This document shows, one piece after another, positions 48,301 through 62,000 of a stretch of 64,000 nt of DNA; within the stretch, counting starts at the first letter, position 1, and each line of letters starts with the position of its first letter. The stretch covers positions 20,747,233 to 20,811,232 of the forward strand of contig OW285188.1 of NCBI GenBank assembly GCA_935421135.1, read 5' to 3'. The DNA is from Bugulina stolonifera (lineage: Eukaryota > Bryozoa > Gymnolaemata > Cheilostomatida > Bugulidae). The notes beneath the pieces were generated by a model. That model was not told where the DNA came from, searched no databases, and saw only the letters and a program-made list of their open reading frames with translations. The translations under genes and the position numbers were made by a program.

Positions 48301-51223
48301 TAAACAGAAGATTTTAACCGAGATGTATACTAGAAATCTATGACTCTGAGCTCCCATACCAACTCTAATAACCATATCTATAACTAAAAACCTTAGCAAA
48401 TAGTGTATAGTGCACATTAGTTGTATTTACATGTACATTACATACATAAACAGTGTGTGTATGCATGAATGTGTACTTCTATCAACTCCCCATCATAAGG
48501 GAGACAACTCCATAACTCTCAAGGCAGCACTACTATTCAGTATATCATCTTGTACTCCAACTATACGACTGTTTATTTGACTTACCTGTCTGTGGTTGAT
48601 TTGCTACGGCATTGACACCGGGTTGTGTGGGGAGTAAATCAAGAGACTGCAGCTGAACATGACCTTGGGATGTACTTGGCATGGGAGTCAAGGCTAAAGT
48701 GCTGGTGTTGTAGCTACCCAATAACACAGCTTGCTGATTACTACTTGCCACTTGATTAGTGTTACTCAGTTGCACTGAAGATAGAAATGGATTACTCTGC
48801 CTGCCATGTTGTTGTTGCTAGAAAATATTATTTCAAAATAATAATATAACACACAAGTAATGATCTACTACCACACAAAGTGCCAATGCTATATCATCCC
48901 CTGTGCATAGAGACCTCGGAAACAATCATCCAAATTACAGGCTTATAGCACTTGCACATCACCATGCAATGTACCAATTATAATAGAAACACCTGCAAGC
49001 ACCTGTGGCTCTTGCTGGAGCTCAACAGTATGTTAATCAATGAAGTGCAGTAATGTACAATGTAGATGTATACAGGGAACAGAACTCGGCAATCAGTGAG
49101 GGGTCTGTATCAAGCTTGTCTAACGCAAGCATGACTCCCGGGGGTAAATACATAGGCCTATCTCAAGTGTGATAAAATTATAATTCCAATTAAATTATAA
49201 TAAATACATTTATATAATCACTTACAAATGTATATTCTAAAAATGCAAGTAAAATACTCCATGAGTACAGTTAACTCACCACGTGCAAGGTACCAGCGGA
49301 AGCATTGTTGGTGTCTAAAGTCAGCGTCATGATGTCATCAGGGAGAACTATATTAGGCGGCAGTTGAGAGAAACTGGGACCAGTAGCTGTAGTAACATCA
49401 TTCTGGAGGAAGATTGAAAATAAATTCCAACCAACAAACGCAATGTAAATAACAATGCTGCAATTATAGGCAGTACTGGATAGAAAATTCACAATACGTT
49501 CGACAATTATAATTTGTAGTATGGAACCGTCTCACAGTGTTTACCAAGTTAAATCTGTGAGGTGGTATAAATGTTTCACATTACTAAAAGGATAATTTAT
49601 CTATTCAAGGCAGTAAATCAAGTAAACAACATACTATGTTCATGTAGATTAACACGACCTGCATAAGATGCGTACATGTGCATAGAGGTGCAACTATACA
49701 TAATTATTTTGGTGTACATAATATAGAACCTACTACTATAGTATATTAGTGGATGGTAGAACAGCTTACCTGTCTATGGTGGTATAACTGGGGTAGAGGG
49801 GCGGTGTGCTGGGCCTGTCCACCCATTTGTCCACTACACGACTGCTGCTTGTGGCTAACAAACAACTGCAGTGAGGTGAACTGTAGCTTACATTTACCAC
49901 ACTGAAACACATCTTCTTCATCTGAAACAGCCACAAGAAACTGTTTTTCCAGCTTGCCATTATACATGTATGCATGCAATGGGTTACTAAGCAACTGATA
50001 TACAAGATGGATCCAACGGGTCGCTAAGTAACCAATAAATAAGATAAGATGGGTTCAATGGGTTACTAAGCAACCAATACACGAGATGGATGTAACGCCT
50101 AAATCTGTATGCATGCTCTGTCATACTGTCTCATTCTATGGAGAGACAGATCCATGTAAATTTGTTGAAGAAGTAATATGATTCTGTACAACGATAATAA
50201 TGTTACATGTACAACAAATTCACATACAATGTATGTGAATTTGTTGTGCCATTAAAATAGGGCCTAGCTGCCGCAAATTAGTACCTACCATGATTGGTTG
50301 GCGTAGGTGGATGGGGCGGATGTGTATCTTGCACGCTCTGGGCATCAAGCAAGGACTGTACAGCTAAATAAGTACCATTGTCGACCCCTACAAATACAAA
50401 ACAATTTTCAGATGTCTTTACAATTAGTAGAGATTAGGGTAATAAATAATTAGTAAAAGTCACATGAATAATATTTACTAGAATTACTAATTACACACTA
50501 AGTTGAATAATATTACTGTACTGTAGGCTTGACTACTCTACTGACTAATGATAACCATTTACTATTAGCAAGTCTATTTATATATTCACTCCTTGAATTC
50601 CATACTGATACTTCTAACTTTTTACTTATCTCATGTACATTATATAATACGTATAATAATGAATGTAAATTAATTATTTTTACATGGCTTTCTTACAGCA
50701 TACAATTTCTTAATTGCATTGTTGCTTATTTTTTGTTTACAACAAGACAAAACATTCTTGCTTGACCAAGGAGTAAGAGACCTCTTACTCCTTGGTCAAG
50801 CAAGAATGGTCTCACCCAAAGTAGTACAATTGTACCACTTTGGTCTCGCTAACCAAGGTAATATTAAATCTTATCCTATACCAAAGTTCCTACATTACAT
50901 AATTCTATAAACTTTGCCGATACGGTATCATGTGACCAGAAATAGGAAAGAATAGAATAAAAGCGGAGTTGTCTGCTCTAAAATTCTACATCAGTATAAT
51001 GTGTTGGCCGAGACTGGACATTCTTCAAAACTCCCCAACTTATTCTGAATGTTTACTGCACTTTTCCAATGCTGCGAAACATTAAAATGTAAGTATAAAC
51101 ATGCATTACATACAGGTATGTACCAAAAACATGCATTTGTTTATAATTGACTATGTGTTCTGCTTACATGCTATTTTTAACGAGCTTACCAACAATAGTA
51201 TCAAAAAGTGATTGCTGCGCCAT
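42353..51223 (-). CDS. ZNF341: ZNF341 orthologue, C2H2 zinc-finger transcription factor (complete, 14 exons, 812 aa)
   Basis: Exons: 51190-51223, 50289-50387, 49770-49921, 49280-49402, 48586-48817, 47032-47285, 46624-46755, 46353-46479, 45232-45395, 44810-45021, 44104-44264, 43520-43723, 42900-43156, 42353-42640. The sum is 2,439 nt in one frame. The N terminus [12 protein letters not shown] followed by [15 protein letters not shown], and the atypical finger [12 protein letters not shown], match vertebrate ZNF341 closely (854 aa in human). Exons 4-6 encode a Gln/Ser/Thr/Pro-rich linker. Exons 6-14 encode about eleven more fingers, including [18 protein letters not shown] with [18 protein letters not shown], the odd [19 protein letters not shown] finger split across exons 12 and 13, and a basic C-terminal tail ([12 protein letters not shown]). 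It is a nuclear DNA-binding protein; human ZNF341 activates STAT3 and STAT1 transcription. Whether that role applies here is unknown. Confidence 0.9.
44009..44068 (-). pseudogene. Duplicated fragment of ZNF341 exon 12 in the preceding intron
   Basis: These 60 bases match 43587-43646 inside exon 12 at 59 of 60 positions. The copy covers the TGE linker and the C-x2-C half of a finger. The one difference changes Gly to Arg in the translated frame. It lacks splice sites, so it is a dead exon fragment from a recent local duplication. Confidence 0.9.
45440..45553. repeat. 19-bp minisatellite
   Basis: About six copies of tacacactgtacaaacagg-like units in the intron between ZNF341 exons 8 and 9, starting about 45 bases upstream of the exon 9 acceptor. 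Confidence 0.9.
49977..50096. repeat. About 40-bp tandem repeat, three copies
   Basis: caatgggttactaagcaac begins copies at 49977 and 50056, with a more diverged middle copy (gggtcgctaagtaaccaat). It lies in the intron between ZNF341 exons 2 and 3. Confidence 0.8.
50211..50247. repeat. Perfect 18-bp-arm palindrome
   Basis: acaacaaattcacataca is followed by one base and then its exact reverse complement. It lies in ZNF341 intron 2, about 40 bases downstream of the exon 2 donor in transcript direction. Confidence 0.9.
50753..50843. mobile_element. Twin palindromes, probable fold-back element
   Basis: The first palindrome (50753-50808) has 27-bp perfect arms starting cattcttgcttgaccaagg and a 2-nt centre. 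The second (50816-50843) is a 14-bp-arm palindrome around gtacaattgtac with one mismatch. They lie back to back in ZNF341 intron 1. Perfect long arms suggest recent origin. Confidence 0.8.
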
Positions 51224-53026
51224 CTTTATTGATGTTACTTTTGTTATCATCCAATCAGAGTGCTTTAAAGTGGTGGCGCGGTATATCCTTTCACAGTAAT
51301 CGGATCTTGTCTTAAACTTTCCGAATTATTAACGTAGTTGCCAATAATATAATATACCTTAGTTTATTGGCTCATAAATATATGGTTATTGATTATAATT
51401 GGTTAAAATTGACCGCGAACATTTAGATACCTCATGTTCACTTGTCCCACATTACATGTATAATATAATTGATTTGTTATAATAAGATGAAAAACAACCT
51501 CAGGGAATTCAATTTACATCTTTGTAGTAACTCCCATTGAAGGTTGCTATGTTGAGCTTGCACACTATACTTGTTGACTGCTCATAGGTGATTAAAGGTA
51601 AACATTCAGTTAATGTAGAATAGATGATGACAAATTTCATGTACTATATTATAATTAATAATTTAATAAACTTGAAAATATTAATATAAATATAATATGT
51701 TATATCGATATCCACACATTTTCATTTATAAATATACTGTGAATTAAATTATTATTTTATTATAAAATAATTATTACTAGAAATATTGATATTATACTAG
51801 CATTATTGATTATAAGCAATTTACTGTATTATAATTATTATAATTGTTTTAATTTTACTTCCGTCTCATTTCTGCATACTTTATTTTATGTTTTATATAT
51901 TATTATATTAATATTTGTCCTTCTTATTGATATAACAAAATTAAAATAGTCACTTAGATTGTAGCGAAATGATTTTTGATTCTTATAGTCAGTATGCAAT
52001 AATTTTAATTATTAAATTGATCTGTTTATAGGACTACTCATTGCCATTTTTAAAATGCCTTAAAATTAGTGTTGCAATGTTAATATACTAATTCTATTCA
52101 GTCAGTCCAGCTGATCTATATATAAATTGACTGAATTAAGTGAAGAAACAACTCTGAAGTACCCAGTGCGAATGACCAAAATTTTGAATATTACATTTTG
52201 TAATAATTTTACTGATGGATACTGGTTGATGTATGTGCAATACTACACGGGTTTGGCATAACCAGTGTTCGTTTGTAGAAATTCTAGCCGCCGTCGTCAG
52301 ATTTAAGGCTACTTCAAAATATGTACATATAGCATTGCATGTCGACCTAATGGCTATACTTCAATCAAGAGCTTCCTTGTCAAGATTATAGATTTCAGGG
52401 CACAAGCTAAGGCTATTCAATGTGTTGAGTTTGTGACTCAACCATCCAAAGTTTGTCAAATAGTTAGATTAGGCCAGATGTCGAGGGAAAAGTTACCAGA
52501 AGTGTTTATGAGCAGAATGGGTTCTAGTTTTTAAATCTTAACTATTTGCCAGGTTTTCTGGCCTTGGTATTCACTTTTTTGTTCTTCTTGCAAAATGCTG
52601 TTGTATAGAAACTATTTTTAATTAATTAAAGCAATGAGTTAGGAGGTCCTTTGGTTGAGTTTTCATTACATGACACTAATGCATGGTATATTTTGTGCAT
52701 TATTGTGTATGCTAAATAGTTATAGCCAATGCCCACATGTACATTGTAGATGCACAAATATACAATATGTATACGCTTGATCATGTAGAAATATTATACA
52801 TGTCCATATCCTTTACAAGTCATGTGCCTGTATTTAAATAGTGCATCTGCATGTCAATATTAATCATTTGTGGTTTGCTCGTGAGCTGAAAGATGATATT
52901 GCTATTATTGTTGCTGTTGATCAACACTCTTTCTCACTGCTGCTGTTATTTTGATAATATAATGATACACATATTATTCACATGTAGCATACATATTATA
53001 TTTTTTTAGTTTTTGTTACAGTTACC
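51224..53026. other. Divergent intergenic region between ZNF341 and the ZNF423/521-type gene
   Basis: Start codons of the two zinc-finger genes face away from each other, so both promoters should lie here. The stretch 51640-51960 is extremely AT-rich. I see no coding exon. A ttgttacag acceptor-like site at about 53013-53020 next to the ATG at 53027 hints at a spliced 5' UTR. Confidence 0.5.
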
Positions 53027-56000
53027 ATGGCATCCAGAAGAAAGCAAAGTAATCCCAGATCTTTCAAAGGTTTGCAATAATTACATATAATTACATAATA
53101 TTATCTCTCTCTTCTCTGTATGTGTATAGATGACCTTTACAGACGAGCTTGGGTGCCATCTCTACCTCCATGTGACATTCTCTGAATCATCTTTCATGCA
53201 AATACTTACAAAATGTACGTACGTTACATGCATGTATGCGTCTATGTACATGCATGTATACATGCATGTATACATGCATGTATACATGCATGTACTTGTA
53301 TGTACATGCATGTATACATGCATGTATACATGCATGTATACATGCATGTGCATGTGGAGTATGTTGTACCAACCAAAGAAGCATAAAAATTGGGTGTGGT
53401 TATTGTTGTGTGTATTTACTTCTAGATTCCTTGCTCATAGCATAAATTGAATGTCAACTGTGCTGTATGTAATTACTGCATATACATATCTGGTCTACTA
53501 AACCTGGTGCATTCCATTACCTTGTTGTTATTTGTCATGATAATAGCTGACGGCTCTGAGGTGTCTGTGGGATATCGGGAGAGATCTCAGGAGACTGGTG
53601 AATCGAAGGATGGGGCACGGGAGCCGAATCTTGGTATTTATTATATTATTATAGAGTTATGCGGTTGTAATTTATTTTTGAATAATATAGTTTTTACCAC
53701 AATTTTCCTGTAGCTGCAATGTATGATATAATTTGGTAGAGTGTAGAGCAAAACTCAACTGTGGCCTTTACCATGCTTTAGCAAGTAGCAAGGACCAATA
53801 TTGATATGTTCAATGTTCCCCAATGTTGTTAGTGAGAACTGCATCTAGCCTGTAGGAAGTGAACACTTAGACACAATGTGAAATCATTAACTTGATGAAA
53901 CACTGAAATTATTTTGCAACCCGCTGTGACCAGCCCAGCAGTTAATGCTCTTGTGAACAGTATGTTATGTGTTATCAATTAGCAGCTGACATGGCCCCAT
54001 GTGGCCACAGGCACTCATGTGTGTCAGTAGAGTAAATTAGCTCTCAGCATGCATTATATAGCCTCTGCACCTAAATATTCTCATTGCCACCTTTTCTGTG
54101 TTGATCATACAATCAGTGTTTTACTGAATATATTTCTTGATCTCAAGCTGGTTGACTCAATATAATCCAAACTTGCACAGTGGATGCTCTCACAGCCAGC
54201 TGCAGGGTACATCTTGTCAGGGAATTTATTAGCTCTCCCTTCAAATGCCTCTGCTACTAGTTTATGGCCAATTATCTCCATACTGTACAGCTACTCTGCT
54301 CCCCATCTGCAAACTAATAGCAGGGCTGGCGTACATCTACATAACATGCACTTAAAATTCCTGAAGTTAAAACTAATATCATGCATTTAAAAGTTTGTGT
54401 CAATTACATACACAATATATTATTTATATATTATAATAGAAACTAAATGTAGGCTGGATATATACACTGTAACACAGAGGTATTTTATAGCCCTGGGTCT
54501 GGTATAATATAATGGTCATTCGCCATCACAGGTATAGATGCTATGCTCATGCATCATTATTCTATCTACATTTCAACATAACACATTTGCATTGGCATTA
54601 CTTTCTGGGCTTCAAATATTATTTTATTTAACACTGAATGACCAGGTGATATTTGATTGGCGTCGTAAATTGGGAACTGGAAAATGACAGTGATCATTTC
54701 CAACCTGTATCAGTTAGACTGTTTGCTTGAAATAGCTGACTACATGTACATGGAATGCTGTATCAGTGCATTGCCAATCCATTTGTCACCATCCCATAGA
54801 AATACTTGTGTTTATATATATAATATATATAATATAATATTACATGCTTTAAACTTTATATTTCAGACGCTGATAATCCTAGTCCTGTATCTGCTGGTAA
54901 TCTAAGTGAGTATTCCTACGTCTGCGGAAAGAACATTTCAAACCTCATGATAACGTCATTTGACTTTGTTAACACTTTTAAATAAATGTTAGCTGAGCAT
55001 CTTAAAGTCACTTTTAAATCACAATACAAAGTGTACCTGCCCCCTCCTTCTAATTCTAATACTAATGCAAAGCTTAGTGAGATTTTGGTCTATTCCTCCG
55101 AGACATGAACATAGATAAGAATATTCTGTCAAAGCTGCTGCTAGTCATGGCTGATTAAACTTGTTCACATAGAGAGTCAAAAGAGCCTCTCAAATGAAAT
55201 AGAGATTGTTGTTTAAACCAATTGGGGTGACATCAATGCGATTCTAGAAACTTTCCTTCCTGCAATTCCCCAGGTATTCACACAGTTGGTTGCTCTTTTG
55301 TAAAATCTGGGTATGCTTTGTGCTAACGCTGTATTCATGGAAGATAATTAGAGTCTTATCCCTTTCATTTTGGTCCCTTTGGGTTGTTGAAATAAAACTA
55401 TACTAATAATATAATTAATAAAATGATAGTTGATAACCAAGTCATGTGTCTACCCAAGGGAATCACCCCAATGTACAGATGAATTAATCTGTTTTAGCAT
55501 AACAAGTATAAACTTGAATAGAGCATGCAATGTTTCTTAGTGGTAACTTTCTAATAGGATATTATTGGTTTTATCAAATCTTCATCACTCTCTCAGTCCT
55601 CTGGGAGACGAAACCCTAGAATCTTAGCGCTGGATGAATTAAAATTTCGCTTTTAGTTGTTCCCAGTGTGACTGATTTTAAGTACAAATGCTATCTTAAA
55701 CCAGCCTCTAGGAGATTGACTACGCTGCACTGTTCACTTGTATTGACTTCTCTGTTTGCATTGGCTGATGCTCCATTTATCATGTTTTAGGTGATGCCAA
55801 TTCCGAAGATGCATTTGTGGCCGATTCAGATTCCAACTCTAAATTGGTTAGTAGTTTAGATTTACGTGACGTATCTACTGAAATTTGGGATTTTTTATTT
55901 AAACGCTAAATGTACTAAAGTGTTAGTAGTTGATATAATAAATTAAATTCAGATTTTATTTCAAGACCGAAACATAAAAATTCTGACTCGATGTTACGTG

Positions 56001-59000
56001 TAAATGTACAAATATTGTAATGTCGAAAGTAACAAAATGTCAGCCATTTTACTTTTTGTGCTTTCTTCTGCTTATAGAGATTATTTCTTTAGTTATTTAC
56101 AATTTTATCTTCTGACAGCCGTCGTTAGCACTTCATAGTGCGTAAGAAAACATGTTATTCCGATTATAATTTGAATATTGTCCGACTTGTAGGTAGGCCT
56201 AGTAGACAGTTTCCAGTAGCAATCTATTAGAAAAATTAAAAGCTCTCCATTAGTAAAAGCTGCTGCTGGGCAGAATGCAAAATTGCAAATATCGCTATTT
56301 TCTAGGTATCCGAGTAGTTCTATCCAATCATTTCATTCAATCTCTTCCTGTATCTTTTTTTGATTGGCTAATTAGAATGTGTCAGGTGACGATAAAAATG
56401 TTGGGTACAAGTACCGACAAGTTTTACTTTGATTTGGAAGTGCACCCTTCAAGTGGTTGAGAGTTAGCTATCTGAGAGGCACAGAGTCAGCTTTATGAAT
56501 TGACCAACTGCTGCTGCGCTGAAGTCGAATAGGATTCAAAACTTCAAAATGTTGTTATGCTCACATAGATCATTTTACAAGTGTAATAGACTTACCCATA
56601 CTGTTGTACACATGCGAGTATATGAATCCATGTTCACATGTAGGTTTGTGATAATGAAGAGAGAGAGGAAGACAACTCCTCTGAAGCAGGTGAAGTGAAC
56701 GGGATTCCCAGCAGTGGCAGTGCTAGCAAAGAGTTTCCCTACACATGTTCTTACTGTGACAAGGCCTTCTCAAAGTTCAGCTATGTTAGAGATCACGAAT
56801 TGGTAAGTTCTTTACATCTTCTTATATTTTGTGTAGCTTCTTTTTCGAAAACAGGTAAATTGAAAACGTTTAACATTTGCCGTGTGCTATATTGTTCAAC
56901 TGTAATATAACATCACTAATCAGTTATGTTAGCGGTTACGAATTGGTAGGTTCTCTACATTTCCTTAGATTTGCGTAGTGGCTTCTTTTTCGAAAATTGC
57001 TAAATTGAAAACGTCTTGAGACTTGCGTGAACATTTAATATTGTCTAGTTTGCTTTGATAAAATGGCATTACTAAAATAGTCTTACTGTAACAATGCATT
57101 CTGTTGTGTTCATGTACAAGACTGATTTATTAGACAGAAGGTATACATACAGGAAGCTATATAACCAAGCTATAAAAAGCCATAATACATGCATGATACA
57201 AAAATTCTTGAAGTTCGGCAATGCTTCCGAATTAATAGGTGCTTCATAATCTTCTTGGATTTACATAGTACTTTAGATCTTGTTCGAAAACAGGAAGTCG
57301 AAAACGGGGAAGTCGAAAACAGGGAAGTCGAAAATAGAGAAGTTGAAATGTCTTGTTACTTGCTTGTACATTCTTACTGCTGTTGAACTTGCGTTCTTCA
57401 TATTATCTTCTTGGACTTACATAGTACTTTAGGTCTTGTTCGAAAACGGAGAAGTCGAAAACGGGAGAGTCGAAATGTCTTGTTACTTGCTTGTACATTC
57501 TTACTGCTGTTGAACTTGCGTTCTTCATATTATCTTCTTGGACTTACATAGTACTTTAGGTCTTGTTCGAAAACGGAGAAGTCGAAAACGGGATAGTCGA
57601 AATGTCTTGTTACTTGCTTGTACATTCTTACTGCTGTTGAACTTGCGTTCTTCATATTATCTTCTTGGACTTACATAGTACTTTAGGTCTTGTTCGAAAA
57701 CGGAGAAGTCGAAAACGGGAGAGTCGAAATGTCTTGTTACTTGCTTGTACATTCTTACTGCTGTTGAACTTGGGTTATTCATATTATCTTCTTGGACTTA
57801 CATAGTACTTTAGGTCTTGTTCGAAAACGGAGAAGTCGAAAACGGGAGAGTCGAAATGTCTTGTTACTTGCTTGTACATTCTTACTGCTGTTGAACTTGG
57901 GTTATTCATATTATCTTCTTGGACTTACATAGTGCTTTAGGTCTTGTTCGAAAACGGAGAAGTCGAAAACGGGAGAGTCGAAATGTCTTGTTACTTGCTT
58001 GTACATTCTTACTGCTGTTGAACTTGGGTTATTCATATTATCTTCTTGGACTTACATAGTACTTTAGATCTTGTTCGAAAACGGGGAAGTCGAAATGTCT
58101 TGTTACTTGCTTGTACATTCTTACTGCTGTTGAACTTGCGTTCTTCATATTATCTTCTTGGACTTACATAGTACTTTAGGTCTTGTTCGAAAACGGAGAA
58201 GTCGAAAACGGGAGAGTCGAAATGTCTTGTTACTTGCTTGTACATTCTTACTGCTGTTGAACTTGGGTTATTCATATTATCTTCTTGGACTTACATAGTA
58301 CTTTAGGTCTTGTTCGAAAACGGAGAAGTCGAAAACGGGAGAGTCGAAATGTCTTGTTACTTGCTTGTACATTCTTACTGCTGTTGAACTTGGGTTATTC
58401 ATATTATCTTCTTGGACTTACATAGTGCTTTAGGTCTTGTTCGAAAACGGAGAAGTCGAAAACGGGAGAGTCGAAATGTCTTGTTACTTGCTTATACATT
58501 CTTACTGCTGTTGAACTTGGGTTATTCATATTATCTTCTTGGACTTACATAGTACTTTAGATCTTGTTCGAAAACGGAGAAGTCGAAAACGGGAGAGTCG
58601 AAATGTCTTGTTACTTGCTTGTACATTCTTACTGCTGTTGAACTTGGGTTATTCATATTATCTTCTTGGACTTACATAGTACTTCAGATCTTGTTCGAAA
58701 ATGGAGAAGTCGAAAACGGGAGAGTCGAAATGTCTTGTTACTTGCTTGTACATTCTTACTGCTGTTGAACTTGGGTTATTCATATTATCTTCTTGGACTT
58801 ACATAGTACTTTAGGTCTTGTTCGAAAACGGAGAAGTCGAAAAAGGGAGAGTCGAAATGTCTTGTTACTTGCTTATACATTTTTACTGCTGTTGAACTTG
58901 GGTTATTCATATTATCTTCTTGGACTTACATAGTACTTTAGATCTTGTTCGAAAACGGAGAAGTCGAAAACGGGAGAGTCGAAATGTCTTGTTACTTGCT

Positions 59001-62000
59001 TGTACATTCTTACTGCTGTTGAACTTGGGTTATTCATATTATCTTCTTGGACTTACATAGTACTTTAGGTCTTGTTCGAAAACGGAGAAGTCGAAAACGG
59101 GAGAGTCGAAATGTCTTGTTACTTGCTTGTACATTCTTACTGCTGTTGAACTTGTGTTCTTCATATTATCTTCTTGGACTTACATAGTACTTTAGGTCTT
59201 GTTCGAAAACGGAGAAGTCGAAAACAGGGAAGTCGAAAACGGGAAAGTCGAAAACGGGAAAGTCGAAAACGGGAAAGTCGAAAATAGAGAAGTCAAAATG
59301 TCTTGTTACTTGCTTGTACATTCTTACTGCTGTTGAACTTGGGTTATTCATATTATCTTCTTGGACTTACATAGTACTTTAGGTCTTGTTCGAAAACGGG
59401 GAAGTCGAAATGTCTTGTTACTTGCTTGTACATTCTTACCGCTGTTGAACTTGGGTTATTCATATTATCTTCTTGGATTTACATAGTACTTTAGATCTTG
59501 TTCGAAAGATGGAGAAGTCGAAAATATCTTGATGCTTGCTTGTACATTTTTAATGCTGTTGAACTTAGTTTGGTAAAATAGAATCATTAGTAAGCTCACG
59601 AATTAATAGATTCTTTGTGTCTTCTTGGATTTACATAGTACTTTAGATCTTGTTCGAAAACGGGGATGTTGAAAATGTCTTGTTGCTTGTTACTTTCTAC
59701 ATTCTTCAACTTGGTTTGGTAAAATGACATCATTGATAATCGTTTTGGTATTTTTGACATGAAACCATCTCAAATTCCTTAAATACACAATTTGCAATAA
59801 TAATATTATTATTCATATCTGAAAATTAAAAATTTTAGCATTATGCTCAGGTTTTTATACACAGCTTTCTGGGAGCTTCTTTGAGATCACATAAAATCTG
59901 TGTAATGTTCATTATAATCCGACCACAGCTCTTTTCAGTTTCCCTTTAGGATGCTGCAGTATTACCAGCACAAGTCACAACTACTTATTCCCCATTTCCT
60001 GTAATAGAGTAGAATAGTCTCATCAAACAGTCCCTCTTTATTCTCTCCTCTGAGGGTTTCTCTATCTCTTTTATCAGTATAATATTAGTGTATTTATGAC
60101 ACGAGGGAGTTATTAAGACTAACAGGTGGCATGCACAGGGGACTGATTATAACGACTGCCATGTGCTACATGCAAGCCTCCTGGAATAGTAACAAGTCTT
60201 AGTCGGCCAGGTGGTGACAGTCATTTATCTCTCATGTACTATACTCCATTCCAACTTCAAATCTGGTCACTCTATGCTATAGTTAATCCTTAGCACAGGT
60301 TCTGCATGTTAGGTTTTGTCTCAATTAGGGTTCGAAAGATACCCTCACCTGTCACCCATTAGTGGGCCTGAAAGGGTGCGAGCAACCCATCATTCTACCA
60401 CTATGTGACGGACAAGCACTATTATCCCTGGTAACTTTGTTTTCCCTTAATTCTTAGATGTAGACCTGGTGCTCAGGGTGATATAAATATATTAAATGTG
60501 AAAAATAAGACACATTGCAGCCTAATCTTGTACTGCATGATGAAAATTTTGGTGTTTCTTGTTGCATAATCGCATAACACTATACTGTACATTCTGTCTT
60601 CCAGCTTAGGATATTGTACATGCATGTACATGCATGTATTACATGTAGAAGTAACTTGTATGTTTATTGTGTTTCAAGAATTACAGATCAGTTTGGGCTT
60701 CTATAGTTAGCCTTGCAGTTTTTACCCTAGTGTTCAAATAGAGTAATTTATCATGTCAATATCGTCTTTTCTCCAGAGTCAAGTGGCAAATGTGGTTAGT
60801 CACTTTTTCTGCTTACTAATTGCTCTTAATAGGTTCCCTTGAGTGAATTTTTATAGAAAACTTCCCTTTCAAAACGTCCCATGTGCACAGTGCACTGGCA
60901 AACATCATTTCCAATATGGTATTGTGAAATATTACAAACAAGAAGAAATAATATGACTTTGTATCTGAATGTAGGCCTTACCAAGTCAGCTTGCAGTCGC
61001 TTGGGAAATCATAAGCCTCTATCAAAAATTTCATCACTAGTACTTGACACTGTGATCATCTATTCGATTGCATCTAGTATAGTACATGCATGTACGCATA
61101 GGTCTATTGAAGGGGAGTTTACATCTGGTAGGCATACACATGTTTATGTACATGTGTATGTGTATTGTTGTAGTAAATCTGTAACATTTGGGTAGTGATA
61201 ATTGTTATAATTTCGCTTAAACTGGCCCTAAATATAGAAATCTCTGACTACCATTTTACTCAATAGTTAGATAGATGTAGATACAGCTACAGTGGTTGAT
61301 ATGTTGAGGTGATATATTACACCTGTTTATATTTATATACATGTAGGCTACCTGTAGCTATTCTCATCTGAGTCTTTGAAAGATTCCAATAGTTTACAAA
61401 ATGTAGAATAGGGGGAAGAACCCCCAGTTTTAGTTGTCTTCTCTTGCAAGTTGTCTCCTCTTGAAAGTTGTATATTCTTGTAAGTTGTTTACTCTTGTAA
61501 GTTATCTACTCTTGTTAAGTTGTATACTCATGTAAGTTATCTTCTCTTGTATGCTGTATACCTAGGTGACCAATATGCTCAGTTTTGTCCCATTCCCAAA
61601 ATATGAGCTATCATTACCCATCCGACTTCTATTGAGAGATCCGCACTGTGCTTTCCTAGAGAAGCGCAATATTTCAAAATAGTTGATTCTGTGACACTAC
61701 AGTAAATTGGAATTGTATTCTCTTATCACAACTTTTTGTATAATAATCATTAGCAATGACTCATTACACCTCATTAACAGGCATTAGACTATGATACTGA
61801 TAATGCATTGTTTAGGATAACTAGGGAAAGATGTCTGTGACACTGCGCCAAATGAAATTTTTCAAACTGTTAGGAGAGAAAATATTCTAGTTACATTAAT
61901 TGCTATGATCTATGTATGTTGTAATAATCGTTTATATATACCTATATGTCATGTAGTTCAAATTCATTAGAATTAGGTACATTATTATTAGTTTAGTGAT

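Noticed and set aside
53130..53450. 106-residue plus-strand open frame
   Set aside because: It lies in intron 1 of the ZNF423/521-type gene and consists largely of the 12-bp repeat; no splice support or homology.
59166..59351. Minus-strand open frame with DFPVF repeats
   Set aside because: Translation of the nested 15-bp words in the satellite.
57241..59700. CRISPR-like array
   Set aside because: Units are contiguous 127-bp repeats without unique spacers, in an animal intron.
60881..61195. 104-residue plus-strand open frame
   Set aside because: Intronic, no recognisable motif or homology.
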